From contig JAUIFE010000014.1 of NCBI GenBank assembly GCA_030429565.1, positions 1 through 64,000 on the forward strand: a DNA stretch of 64,000 nt. Reading direction: 5' to 3'. This document shows positions 1 to 8,501 of this stretch, piece by piece (the stretch's first letter is position 1; every line of letters begins with the position of its first letter). Below the pieces are notes generated by a model. That model was not told the origin of the DNA. It saw only the letters and a program-made list of their open reading frames with translations, and searched no databases. Position numbers and translations under genes: made by a program. Source of the DNA: Holophagae bacterium. Lineage in GTDB: Bacteria; Acidobacteriota; Holophagae; Acanthopleuribacterales; Acanthopleuribacteraceae.

Positions 1-1
1 T

Positions 2-379
2 GACTTGCTTCAGCTGTGTGATTTTACTGCAGGAACTGAAGAGACTCATGTCATATTGGGGACATTCGATAATTCGTTATGTTTAGACGCAAGAAAGATC
101 TTTTTAAGTCTTAGCGCGCCACTCAGGATTGAGCAGGGCATTGAACAAGGCCTGGAGCAAGGGCGAAAAGAGGAATCCGAAGCAGGACGACAACGCCAAG
201 TCGGCAACCTTACCAAACTGTTGGAGCGCCAATTTGGCGAATTACCGTCCGTCATCCGTAACCAAATCAACCACGCCGACGTGGAAACGCTCCAGGTTTG
301 GTTTGACAAAGCATTGATCGCCGACAAACTCAACGTCGTCTTCGCTAACGGCGGGAAGGCGCAAAACACCTGCCCGTAA
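2..379 (+). CDS. Rpn-family (DUF4351-type) protein, C-terminal part
   Basis: The reading frame is open to the left edge of the window, so the N-terminus lies outside or is degraded. From about position 130 the protein shows the repeated EQG motif (IEQGIEQGLEQG), followed by a Lys/Arg/Glu-rich linker and a segment reading LLERQFGELPSVIRNQI. This is the usual tail (DUF4351) of Rpn/PD-(D/E)XK transposase-like proteins, which promote RecA-independent recombination. The first ~40 visible residues do not resemble the Rpn nuclease core, so the gene may be disrupted upstream. It ends just before a bidirectional terminator shared with the convergent TonB receptor gene. Confidence 0.55.
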   Translation, partial: DLLQLCDFTAGTEETHVILGTFDNSLCLDARKIFLSLSAPLRIEQGIEQGLEQGRKEESEAGRQRQVGNLTKLLERQFGELPSVIRNQINHADVETLQVWFDKALIADKLNVVFANGGKAQNTCP

Positions 380-380
380 A

Positions 381-421
381 TAAAAAGCGAACGATCCCAT
401 AAGGGCCTCGTCCGCTTTTTC
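381..421. terminator. Bidirectional intrinsic terminator
   Basis: An AAAAAGCG-AACGA arm pairs with TCG-TCCGCTTTTT across a ~13-base loop, with A/T tracts on both sides. It lies between the ends of the convergent Rpn-like and TonB-receptor genes and can serve both. Confidence 0.75.
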
Positions 422-448
422 CTTTCTGAATCGTCGTGAGAATGATTC

Positions 449-2689
449 TTATCGCCAACCGGCTTGAATACCAACCATCACGCGACGACCCGGCTCATAG
501 ACACCCGAACCATGGTTCTTATAAAGCTTGTCGGTAAGGTTTTCAAAACCAAGTTTGAGGTCGATGTACTCGTTAAAGCGATAATTCCCACGCAGGTGGA
601 ACACCCCGTAGCCAGGTGTACCACCATCGGGAATACGATTGTCAGCGATATCACCGCTAGACAAACGATCTTGACGATCAGCCCAGCTAAAGACACTGCT
701 CAAATTCCACTGACCGGCACGATATCGCCAGGACAAGTTACCGCGCAATGGTGGAATGCGCCGCATCGGCTGATTGTCGGCCGTGGTCGTCCCCTCTGTC
801 CAAGCGGCATCAGCCCGCCAGCTATGACGCAGCCCAACCTGCCCATTCACCTGCACCGAAACACCGGTAACCTCAGCTTTCCCGACGTTATCGATAATAA
901 AAACCGGCTCGCCATTGTAGGTATCGCTGCCTTGGTAGGTCCCGGGCACTTTGTCCATTAGGTCCTCATAACGGGCGTGATAAACACTGGTCTCCACCAT
1001 CGCCCGCACCATGCGAAAGCGCAGGTTAACTTCGTAATTCCACAGACGCTCAGGTTCCAAGTCTGGGTTCGGTGCATCAAAACCCTGATTACTCGCGCCC
1101 AACGCCAAGCTGTCCTCGAGGCTGGGTGCACGAAATCCCTGGCCTACGCCGGCATTGATCACATAGCGATCACGGCGCAAGGCCCAGGTGAAGGTCGGCG
1201 TCAGCTCGCTATTGGTTTGCACAACGGTGCCAATGGGTTCAACTAAGGTGCCTTCTAACGCGACCCAACTCTGACGCAATCCAACCCGCAACCAGTGATC
1301 TCCGATGAAGTTATTTTCATAAGTGGCAAAAACACCAACCGTTTGAAAGCCGGATCCATCGGGAAACTTGGGATCAGCGGGGCTTGTCGTCCCGGATGCC
1401 AGATCGTTCAGTTGACCAGAGGAATCAACTCGGTCATCGGCAATATCGAACCCGTAGACAAGTTGGTAACGAGGTCCGATCTTGGTAAAGCTACCGTTAA
1501 ATTGCAGGGTCGCAACGGTATCGCGCTCGAGCTCAAGCTCGTTAGGCGAATTGCTCGAGATGCGGCGGCGGCCCTCTTCCTGCCGCATCAGTCCCAAGCC
1601 GATGTCCATGTGATCCATAAAACGCGTGTGTCGGCTAGATTCAAAACGAACGCCGTGCAATCGAAACTTTTGCGGGTGGTATTCCCACAGTAAATCACGG
1701 CCTGAAATCACCCGATCCGTGCGCGGCACATGCTCTCCGCGCGAAATGCTATTAATGAAACGCAGACGCTGGTTCTGATCGAATTGGTAAGTGACATTTA
1801 AAGACCCATCCCACGCATCATAACCAGTTGGGTTTTGGGCGCCAATCGGATCGGGCGCTTCCAAATCGTTGTATTGATGCACCCCGAAGTGGCCGGCCAA
1901 GGAAATTTTCCCAAAATTACCCTGTCCGTGGAGGCGCTGGGAGGCACTTTCATCAGCGCTACTAATTTGGCCGATGTAGTAGAGCGCATCGCCGCTTTGT
2001 TCCGCGGGATCCTGGGTACGCAAATGAACCGTTCCACCCAAACCGTCCGAGCCATATTGCACCCCGCTGGGCCCGCTTAACACTTCAAACTGGGCTACGT
2101 TCCCACCGGGAACGGCGTTGAGATATTGATTTAAACCAAGTCGATAGGTGGCATTGTTCAATCGAAACCCATCGACCATCAGAAGGACCCGATTACCGGA
2201 CATACCGCGCAAAATCGGTGAGCCACCGCCCAAATTGGTTTTTTGCAACAAAACTTCGGCTTCTTCTTTAAGCCAATCTGAGGTCTGCGTCGCAGCACGT
2301 TCGGGCTGATCTTTGGGCTGCACCACGGATACTTCGTTGCTTACATCCCAAGTTGACTGGGCTGTTCGTCCGGCACTAACCACTTGGTGAACGTTAAGGC
2401 CCCGACCGTCGACAAAGATGACAATCGACTCACCGGAACCGTAGGTCGACCAGGCACCCACAAACATCGATTTTTGGCTGCCGTCCACCACCTCAAAAGC
2501 CGCACTGCGGTCGGGAACGACCAACGACAAAGCTCCGTCCCTATCAAAAGAAAAAGTATCCTGGGTATCACAGACCAAACGCCATTGAGAAAAATCATCA
2601 ATGCGCTCGCTGCGCAGGTAAACTGCCACGGGTTCGGCGGAAGGCGTCGCCCACCACAGGCTCACAGAAAAAAGGAACAGGGAAACCAT
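449..2689 (-). CDS. TonB-dependent outer-membrane receptor
   Basis: A 746-residue outer-membrane active transporter, probably for an iron chelate, cobalamin or another large nutrient; the substrate cannot be read from sequence. I use the ATG at 2689, which has GGAG six bases upstream and gives a signal peptide (MVSLFLFSVSLWWATPSA). The GTG four codons earlier would sit inside that ribosome site. A short unique domain of ~120 residues precedes the plug domain, whose motif is ILRGMSGNRVLLMVDGFRLN (about residues 160-180), followed by YGSDGLGG. The rest is a beta-barrel with many Tyr/Arg-rich strands, ending in GRRVMVGIQAGWR as usual for the last strand. The gene stands alone, with no exbB/exbD/tonB or periplasmic binding gene nearby. 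Confidence 0.9.
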   Translation of the reverse strand: MVSLFLFSVSLWWATPSAEPVAVYLRSERIDDFSQWRLVCDTQDTFSFDRDGALSLVVPDRSAAFEVVDGSQKSMFVGAWSTYGSGESIVIFVDGRGLNVHQVVSAGRTAQSTWDVSNEVSVVQPKDQPERAATQTSDWLKEEAEVLLQKTNLGGGSPILRGMSGNRVLLMVDGFRLNNATYRLGLNQYLNAVPGGNVAQFEVLSGPSGVQYGSDGLGGTVHLRTQDPAEQSGDALYYIGQISSADESASQRLHGQGNFGKISLAGHFGVHQYNDLEAPDPIGAQNPTGYDAWDGSLNVTYQFDQNQRLRFINSISRGEHVPRTDRVISGRDLLWEYHPQKFRLHGVRFESSRHTRFMDHMDIGLGLMRQEEGRRRISSNSPNELELERDTVATLQFNGSFTKIGPRYQLVYGFDIADDRVDSSGQLNDLASGTTSPADPKFPDGSGFQTVGVFATYENNFIGDHWLRVGLRQSWVALEGTLVEPIGTVVQTNSELTPTFTWALRRDRYVINAGVGQGFRAPSLEDSLALGASNQGFDAPNPDLEPERLWNYEVNLRFRMVRAMVETSVYHARYEDLMDKVPGTYQGSDTYNGEPVFIIDNVGKAEVTGVSVQVNGQVGLRHSWRADAAWTEGTTTADNQPMRRIPPLRGNLSWRYRAGQWNLSSVFSWADRQDRLSSGDIADNRIPDGGTPGYGVFHLRGNYRFNEYIDLKLGFENLTDKLYKNHGSGVYEPGRRVMVGIQAGWR

Positions 2690-3477
2690 GCCACACTCCA
2701 CACTAAATTCTCATCGAAAGAGCTACCGGAACAAATTCGAATCACCGAGCGCACCCCAAGGGACGCCGGTTTTAACCGGTAGACTTAGCCAGGCACGCGC
2801 AAACCCAAACAGATTTGGGTCGAAACAGCCTGAATTCGGTACTCTAGCAGTGTCGGTTGGCAAAGGCCGCGCATTTAAAAAAAGCGTATCGAGCAGCACA
2901 AGCAGTCGACAAGGCAACAACTGTCACCCAGAGAGCACAGAACACACAAGGTGGTGGGGGTACCTTCAAGGGCGATGCCGTTCCATTTGAAGCCGGCAAA
3001 TGAGACGAAGAAGCAAAGCGCCCCTGATGCATTCGCAAAAGCCTCAAAAAAAGGCGACCCTGCGACAGACAACCAAAAAGCCTTATAACCCTCCCATTAA
3101 AGACGTAACACAACCAAGCGCAACCAAAAGGGCAAGCGCCGAAACAGCGCAAACGACAACCCCGTCACGCAGGTTTAGGAAAGAACGAGGCCGTAGATTG
3201 TCCGCTCCAGGATACAGCCGCCTCAAAAGGGGGACACCGATTGTCTAAAAATGATGTCAACCGCAAGATAAACCGCCTCACTCACCCCCACCCCCAATAT
3301 ATTGATCAGAAGTTATTTCAAACCAGGTTTTTAAAAACATGGCTTAGATTTTTTCTTGCTGTGCTTAGCTTTGCCCGTTAGTATGATTTTTGGATCATTG
3401 TCTCAGACAACGTCATCGCAACCACACGCAGCTTAGGCGAACACCGCCATGGCGAAATTCAGAGAGTCGAGGCCGAT
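2690..3477. other. Gene-free stretch between TonB receptor and cheD
   Basis: About 790 bases with only low-quality overlapping frames and no recognisable protein. Near its right end, TATGAT at 3382-3387 could be a -10 element for the che operon. A perfect 13-base palindrome, TTGTCTCAGACAA, lies at 3398-3410. A ten-codon ATG frame at 3449-3481 ends across the cheD start codon. Confidence 0.5.
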
Positions 3478-4005
3478 GTGAAGCAATACCAATGCACGCG
3501 AAGAGAGCCCGATTCCAGCTTCGTGAAGCCGGGTTTCGGTTTGGTGCCTCATGTAGGAGACCGCCTGTGGTCGGTCGTCGGCTCATCGGTTGTGGTCACC
3601 CTTCACGACCGCACGCGAACCTTAGGCGGGATGAGCCACTATTTTCGCCCCTTCCGTCTCGAGGGCCGGCCCGCAACCTCAATCTACGCAGCGCCGGCCT
3701 TAGCCTGGCTTATTCGCCAATTTTTACAGATGGGCAGCCGTCGCGAAGACCTCGAAGCACAAATCTTTGGCGGGGCTGAAAATCGCCTGGCCGCCGAATA
3801 CGAACCCGGCCTTGGCGCCGAAAATGTTCGTGCCGGACGGGAAATTCTCGAGCAGCAACGCATTGAAATTGGTACCATGGATGTTGGTGGTTCCCGCGGA
3901 AGAAAAATCATTTTCAATTGTCGAACCGGCGAGTCGGTTGTCGCTCGCGTCGACAAAATCAGGGTTTCGGACTGGTATCCTCGCTTGGGGCGCCCGTCCC
4001 TTTAA
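3478..4005 (+). CDS. cheD: CheD-like chemoreceptor deamidase homologue lacking the catalytic Cys
   Basis: 175 residues starting at a GTG preceded by CGAGG. CheD deamidates receptor glutamines and, in some species, partners CheC. Family signatures: VGDRLWSVVGSSVVVTLHD (27-44), GGMSHYFRPF (50-59), FGGAENR, GLGAENVRAGREIL and DVGGSRGRKIIF near the end. In characterised CheD (Thermotoga maritima) the active site is Thr21, Cys27 and His44. Here His54 is kept, but the Cys position is Ser37 (codon TCG) and the Thr position is Trp31. The rest of the fold looks intact, so this may be a non-catalytic or altered CheD rather than a decayed gene. It is the first gene of cheD-cheR-cheB, 18 bases before cheR. 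Confidence 0.85.
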   Translation: MKQYQCTRREPDSSFVKPGFGLVPHVGDRLWSVVGSSVVVTLHDRTRTLGGMSHYFRPFRLEGRPATSIYAAPALAWLIRQFLQMGSRREDLEAQIFGGAENRLAAEYEPGLGAENVRAGREILEQQRIEIGTMDVGGSRGRKIIFNCRTGESVVARVDKIRVSDWYPRLGRPSL

Positions 4006-4023
4006 CCCGTCGGGGGTTGAGCA

Positions 4024-4890
4024 TTGACGGAGCAGGACTTTCTCAAAGAGTTCAACCTAGAACGCGGCATGAACATCAGCGACGCCGAGTTCAAGTTGTT
4101 CCGCGATTTGATTTACCGGCACTTTGGGATCAATCTTACCGAAGAAAAGCGATCCTTGCTTGTTCGTCGCCTTCAGCAGCTTCTGCGAAAAAACCGACTA
4201 AGTTCGTTCGGTGAGTATTACGAATACCTAAAAAAGCACCCTTCTGATGAGAATTTCACCGAACTGGTCAACCGCATTACCACCAACTACACCTTCTTTA
4301 ACCGCGAGCCCGATCACTTCACCTTTTTTGTGGAACGCTGTCTTCCCGAAATTCGCTCCCGGCTCAGCGCCCTCGGCTCCCGCGATCTGCGCGTATGGTG
4401 CGCCGCCTCTTCTACCGGCGAAGAGCCCTACATGTTGGTCATGCTGATGATGGAGTTTTTCAAAGGTGAATACCCCATGTGGGACGCCGGCCTACTGGCC
4501 ACGGACCTCTCGCGCCAAGCGTTAACCACCGCAATGGCCGGCCGTTACCGTGCCGAGCAAGTAGAATTGATGCCGAAAAGCTTTCTTCTAAATTATTTTG
4601 TCAAAATTTCCGAAGACTTGTATGAGGTCAACCCACGGGTTAAACGCGAGGTCACCTATCGCCGCTTTAACCTGATCAACCAGGCCTATCCCTTCCGCAA
4701 GCCTTTTGACGTAATTTTTTGTCGCAATGTCATGATTTATTTCGATGAACAGACCAAAGCTCAGGTCGCCGATCAATTGTTTAACAGCTTGCGACCTGGC
4801 GGTTACTTGTTCATCGGCCACTCGGAAACGCTGACCCGGATCAATTCGAGATTTCACTACGTCAAACCGGCCGTTTATCGAAGACCGTAA
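4024..4890 (+). CDS. cheR: CheR, chemotaxis protein-glutamate O-methyltransferase
   Basis: 288 residues from a TTG start preceded by GGGGGTTG. It transfers methyl groups from S-adenosylmethionine to glutamates of chemoreceptors during adaptation. The N-terminal helical domain contains FRDLIYRHFGINLTEEKRSL. The methyltransferase domain has ITTNYTFFNREPDHF, then WCAASSTGEEPYML (SAM-binding loop), ATDLSRQAL, FDVIFCRNVMIYFD and LRPGGYLFIGHSETL, all hallmarks of CheR. Length is typical. It lies between cheD and cheB with short gaps, so the three adaptation enzymes are probably co-transcribed. No cheA, cheW or receptor gene is visible in the window. Confidence 0.95.
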   Translation: MTEQDFLKEFNLERGMNISDAEFKLFRDLIYRHFGINLTEEKRSLLVRRLQQLLRKNRLSSFGEYYEYLKKHPSDENFTELVNRITTNYTFFNREPDHFTFFVERCLPEIRSRLSALGSRDLRVWCAASSTGEEPYMLVMLMMEFFKGEYPMWDAGLLATDLSRQALTTAMAGRYRAEQVELMPKSFLLNYFVKISEDLYEVNPRVKREVTYRRFNLINQAYPFRKPFDVIFCRNVMIYFDEQTKAQVADQLFNSLRPGGYLFIGHSETLTRINSRFHYVKPAVYRRP

Positions 4891-4901
4891 AAGAGGTTAG
4901 G

Positions 4902-5978
4902 ATGACGACACGCAAGGTTAAGGTATTGATCGTCGACGATTCGGCCCTAGTCCGGCAATTGCTTCAGGACGGCCTCAGTCGCGATCCCGGCATTGAAGTG
5001 ATCGGCACGGCTGCCGATCCCTATATTGCCCGCGATAAAATCATCAGCCTCAAACCGGATGTACTCACGCTCGACGTGGAAATGCCGCGCATGGACGGGG
5101 TCGAATTCTTGCGCAAACTCATGCCGCAATACCCCTTACCCGTTGTCATGGTCAGCGCGCTGACCAAACGCGGCGGCCAAATCACGCTCGACGCCTTGGA
5201 GGCGGGCGCGGTTGAAGTGGTTACCAAACCAGCTTCCAACCTGCGCGACGGCCTTAACAGCATGATGCAGGAGCTGCGCACCAAGGTCAAAATTGCCTCA
5301 ACCGTGGATGTGAGCCGCTGGAAGAATTACCGCCAACAATTGCGACGCCAACACAGTAACCGACCCGAGCCCGGTGGGCGCGCCCTTGCCGTTTCAACCG
5401 ATAAAGTCATCGCCATCGGCGCCAGTACCGGTGGTACCGAGGCCATTCGGGAAGTCTTGCTCAACCTGCCCGCAAGCATTCCCGGCATTGTCATCGTGCA
5501 ACACATGCCGCCCGGCTTCACCGAAATGTTCGCACAGCGACTCAACCAGCAATCGCAACTCCTCATTAAAGAAGCACAAGATGGTGATCGTGTCATGGCC
5601 GGTCAAGTGTTAATCGCGCCCGGCGACCGTCACCTCAGGGTCAAACGTACCGGTGGCGTTTACCGCGTTGTCTGCGATCAAAGCAGTCCGGTTTGCGGAC
5701 ACTGTCCCTCTGTCGAAGTGATGTTTGAATCGGTCGCCAACGAGGTCGGTGCCAATGCGATCGGCGTTATCTTAACCGGTATGGGCCGTGACGGCGCCCA
5801 GGGCCTGCTCAAAATACGTCAAGCCGGCGGTAAAACCATTGGCCAGGACGAGAACTCCTGCGTCGTTTACGGCATGCCACACGAGGCCTTCAAGCTCGGG
5901 GCCGTCGAAAAACAACTCCCACTCCACCAGATTGCCGATGAAATCACCTACCAAACCAAGTTGTTGGAGCGGCGTTAG
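4902..5978 (+). CDS. cheB: CheB, protein-glutamate methylesterase/glutaminase
   Basis: 358 residues. It removes receptor methyl groups and deamidates glutamines; CheA phosphorylation activates it. The N-terminal receiver domain has the acidic pair D12/D13, phospho-acceptor D58 in LTLDVEMPRMDG, and KP at 109-110. After a basic linker the esterase domain carries the catalytic triad: Ser175 in IGASTGGTEAI, His201 in VQHMPPGF, and an Asp in GMGRDGA. Because it combines esterase and deamidase activity, it could compensate for the odd CheD upstream. AGAGGTTAGG precedes the ATG. The stop overlaps by four bases the stop of the convergent Mrp gene. Confidence 0.95.
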   Translation: MTTRKVKVLIVDDSALVRQLLQDGLSRDPGIEVIGTAADPYIARDKIISLKPDVLTLDVEMPRMDGVEFLRKLMPQYPLPVVMVSALTKRGGQITLDALEAGAVEVVTKPASNLRDGLNSMMQELRTKVKIASTVDVSRWKNYRQQLRRQHSNRPEPGGRALAVSTDKVIAIGASTGGTEAIREVLLNLPASIPGIVIVQHMPPGFTEMFAQRLNQQSQLLIKEAQDGDRVMAGQVLIAPGDRHLRVKRTGGVYRVVCDQSSPVCGHCPSVEVMFESVANEVGANAIGVILTGMGRDGAQGLLKIRQAGGKTIGQDENSCVVYGMPHEAFKLGAVEKQLPLHQIADEITYQTKLLERR

Positions 5979-7171
5979 GTCGTTTTCCCCTGTTCGCAAA
6001 GCGCGCGTAAGTAAGGAAAGCTGTAAATACCGCTTTTGTGGCCGTCGGTAAATTGCGGTGCCAACCCATAACGACCAACGCTGTTTACGGCTTTTAAGGA
6101 GATGTCGCCGGGAACGGTTTTGGGATCCAACAAGGGTTCACCACTAATTTCGTCAACACAACGCGCACAGGGACAGGCCAAACGCAAGGAACGGGTGCCG
6201 ACGATGTGGGTCGCACCGTCATTCCACATCACACCTAACTCATCGCGACTCACTTGCCAGAGGGCGCGCAAGGGATAACCTTCGGTCTGCTGTTGCCGCG
6301 GCGGCTCGGCAACGCGTTCTAACCAATCCATAGCACGCCATTCCACCGACCATTTCGTCAAAGTCTCCCACTCGGTCAAACCCGCTTGAACCTGGTCAAT
6401 CACCTGACTCATCGCGCGCACCGAAGCGGCCTCGCCGTCCTTCAGCACAAAAGGCACTCCTGCATCACCGGATTCACAAATGGCGGCGTCTATCGGCAAA
6501 GCACCGAGGAACGGGTAGCCCAATTGTTCAGCAACAGCTTCAACCGCACCCTGACCAAATAAATCAGCCTCGTCGCCGCAACCGGCACAACTCAGAAAAC
6601 TCATGTTCTCAACAAAGCCCAAAATGGGGACGTTGAGATCGCGGAAAGCGCGCACGCCGCGCACGGTATCGAGCAAACTCAATTCTTGCGGTGTAGATAC
6701 CACAATGACGCCGCTGGGCGGATCGGCTTGCGCGGTGGTAAGCAGCGCATCTCCCGTACCTGGCGGCATATCGATGATTAAAACATCTAATTCAGGCCAA
6801 AGCACTTGGCTGTAAAACTGCGACAACATATTGTGAACCATAGCCCCACGCCAAATAAGCGGCGTCTGTTTATTGGCGATGTTACCCATAGAGATGAAAT
6901 GGATACCATGGGCTTCGATAGGAATAATCGTATTGGGCTCAGGGCCGGGATCCGGCCAGTCGGCGTTGCCAAGCAGCACCGTGGCGCTCGGGCCGTGAAT
7001 GTCGGCGTCGAGCAAGCCAACCCGTAAACCACGACGACCCAAACCAACGGCCAGATTCACACTCACCGTTGATTTACCAACGCCGCCTTTGGCGGAATGA
7101 ACCGCAAGAATCGCTTTGGCGCCTGTACGTGGACGCAACGCTTCGCTTGGTTGTTCTTCAGCCATGCTCAC
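5975..7171 (-). CDS. Mrp/Nbp35-family ATPase fused to a C-terminal DUF971 domain
   Basis: 398 residues. Mrp/ApbC proteins are P-loop scaffolds or carriers for iron-sulfur clusters. The deviant Walker A is SAKGGVGKST (about 26-35), followed by DADIHGPSA, DMPPGTGDALL and a CAGC pair (C-x2-C) after VENMSFLS, which in the family bridges a [4Fe-4S] cluster between subunits. After ~residue 270 comes a second domain with ACPCARCVDEISGE and FTDGHKSGIYSFPYL, the DUF971/GBBH-N signature, a small metal-binding domain often fused to Mrp. The start ATG overlaps the stop of the upstream Mrp paralogue (ATGA), so translation is probably coupled. Confidence 0.9.
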   Translation of the reverse strand: MSMAEEQPSEALRPRTGAKAILAVHSAKGGVGKSTVSVNLAVGLGRRGLRVGLLDADIHGPSATVLLGNADWPDPGPEPNTIIPIEAHGIHFISMGNIANKQTPLIWRGAMVHNMLSQFYSQVLWPELDVLIIDMPPGTGDALLTTAQADPPSGVIVVSTPQELSLLDTVRGVRAFRDLNVPILGFVENMSFLSCAGCGDEADLFGQGAVEAVAEQLGYPFLGALPIDAAICESGDAGVPFVLKDGEAASVRAMSQVIDQVQAGLTEWETLTKWSVEWRAMDWLERVAEPPRQQQTEGYPLRALWQVSRDELGVMWNDGATHIVGTRSLRLACPCARCVDEISGEPLLDPKTVPGDISLKAVNSVGRYGLAPQFTDGHKSGIYSFPYLRALCEQGKTT

Positions 7172-8262
7172 ACCTCCATGGCGCCTGGCCCGCCTACAGC
7201 AAGACGTGGCTGCGCTTGAATCAATTGACCAATCAGGCGGCGACTTATGGCGTCGAAAGTGTCGGCCAAAGCGCTTAAATGCGCATCCGCTTCGCCGCTT
7301 CTCGCACGCAACATCAAGGGTTCGCCCGTTCCCAACGCAGAAGGAAGGCGTTTGGAAATCGGCACCGCCCCAAGGAACGGGATTTGGTAGCGTTCGGCCA
7401 ATCGTTTACCGCCGTCACGACCGAACACGGCGGTTCGTTCCCCACAGCAGGGACAAACGTAATCGCTCATGTTCTCCACTAGACCCAAGGTCGGAACCCC
7501 CACCGAGCGGAACATCTCCAGGCCACGCACGACATCACGCAAGGCCACCTTTTGCGGCGTAGTGACCAAGGCGGCGCCGACCAGCGGCGCAAGCTGGGTC
7601 AAACTGAGTTGGACGTCGCCGGTTCCAGGCGGCAAATCGAGCAGCAAATAATCCAATTCGCCCCAGTTCACACCGTAAAGAAACTGCGACAGCATTTTGT
7701 GGAGCATCGGCCCACGCCAACTCAAGGCTTGATGGCGCTCCATTAAAAAACCCATGGAAACCAGCTTGATGCCGTAAACATCGATGGGAATAAGGCGTTT
7801 ATTACGGTCAGCCACCATCTGTTCGTCAACCCCGAACATCGCGGGCACACTGGGACCATAGAGATCGCAATCCAAAATACCGACCCGGGCGCCCGCTTGC
7901 TGCAAGGCTACGGCGGTGTTGACGGTCACCGTCGATTTTCCTACCCCACCTTTGCCACTAGCAATGGCAAACAGGTTGGCGACGCCTTCGATGGGTTGTT
8001 TTCCCGGCACGGCGACGGCCTTCACCGTATGAGAACCGTGCAAAACAAGAGGTGGACCGGGCTGTGCAGCCAGGGCCGCACTAATTCGCTCACGCAAGGC
8101 TGCATCGGCAAGCCCTTGCGGGTAAGGTAGATCCAAGGTCACCACGGTCGCATCAGCTTGACGCACCACCGTCACCAGTGATCCTTGTTCGCCCAGTGGT
8201 TGTTCGGTTAACGGATCCTTAACCGCGGCAACCAGTCCGTGCAGCGTTTTATCTTGGGACAC
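7168..8262 (-). CDS. Mrp/ApbC iron-sulfur carrier ATPase with N-terminal DUF59 domain
   Basis: 364 residues from GTG at 8262, chosen because GAGGGGG lies five bases upstream. A longer frame runs to 8424 but its extra residues match nothing in the family. Residues 1-85 form a MIP18/DUF59 domain (LHGLVAAVKDPLTE). Next come the deviant Walker A SGKGGVGKST, DCDLYGPSVPAMFG, DLPPGTGDVQLSL and the cluster-binding CPCC after VENMSDYV. This is the usual ApbC architecture. It directly precedes a second Mrp whose extra domain is at the opposite end; the pair probably works on Fe-S cluster delivery, alone or as a heterodimer. Confidence 0.92.
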   Translation of the reverse strand: MSQDKTLHGLVAAVKDPLTEQPLGEQGSLVTVVRQADATVVTLDLPYPQGLADAALRERISAALAAQPGPPLVLHGSHTVKAVAVPGKQPIEGVANLFAIASGKGGVGKSTVTVNTAVALQQAGARVGILDCDLYGPSVPAMFGVDEQMVADRNKRLIPIDVYGIKLVSMGFLMERHQALSWRGPMLHKMLSQFLYGVNWGELDYLLLDLPPGTGDVQLSLTQLAPLVGAALVTTPQKVALRDVVRGLEMFRSVGVPTLGLVENMSDYVCPCCGERTAVFGRDGGKRLAERYQIPFLGAVPISKRLPSALGTGEPLMLRARSGEADAHLSALADTFDAISRRLIGQLIQAQPRLAVGGPGAMEV

Positions 8263-8501
8263 ATCCACCCCCTCAGCAAGGCGACCGCATCGGCGATCGA
8301 CGGCGCACGTGCAATGACGCGGCGCAACTCGAGCCCCGATCATAGGCGCTTCGTGTTTTTTTTGGAAGAAAAAGCCGCCACCAAGGGTCGAGGAAGAGGC
8401 CGAGCGAGGGTCAACTAGACCCAAGTGGTACGCCTCAAGGCTCGCCTACCAAGACTCGGCAGCACAAGCTGTGACGACGCAGGCCTCGAAACATAGCCGA
8501 A

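Noticed and set aside
2844..3152. Cys/Phe-rich 102-codon minus-strand frame upstream of the TonB receptor
   Set aside because: No ribosome site, no motif, and overlapped by equally open frames on the other strand.
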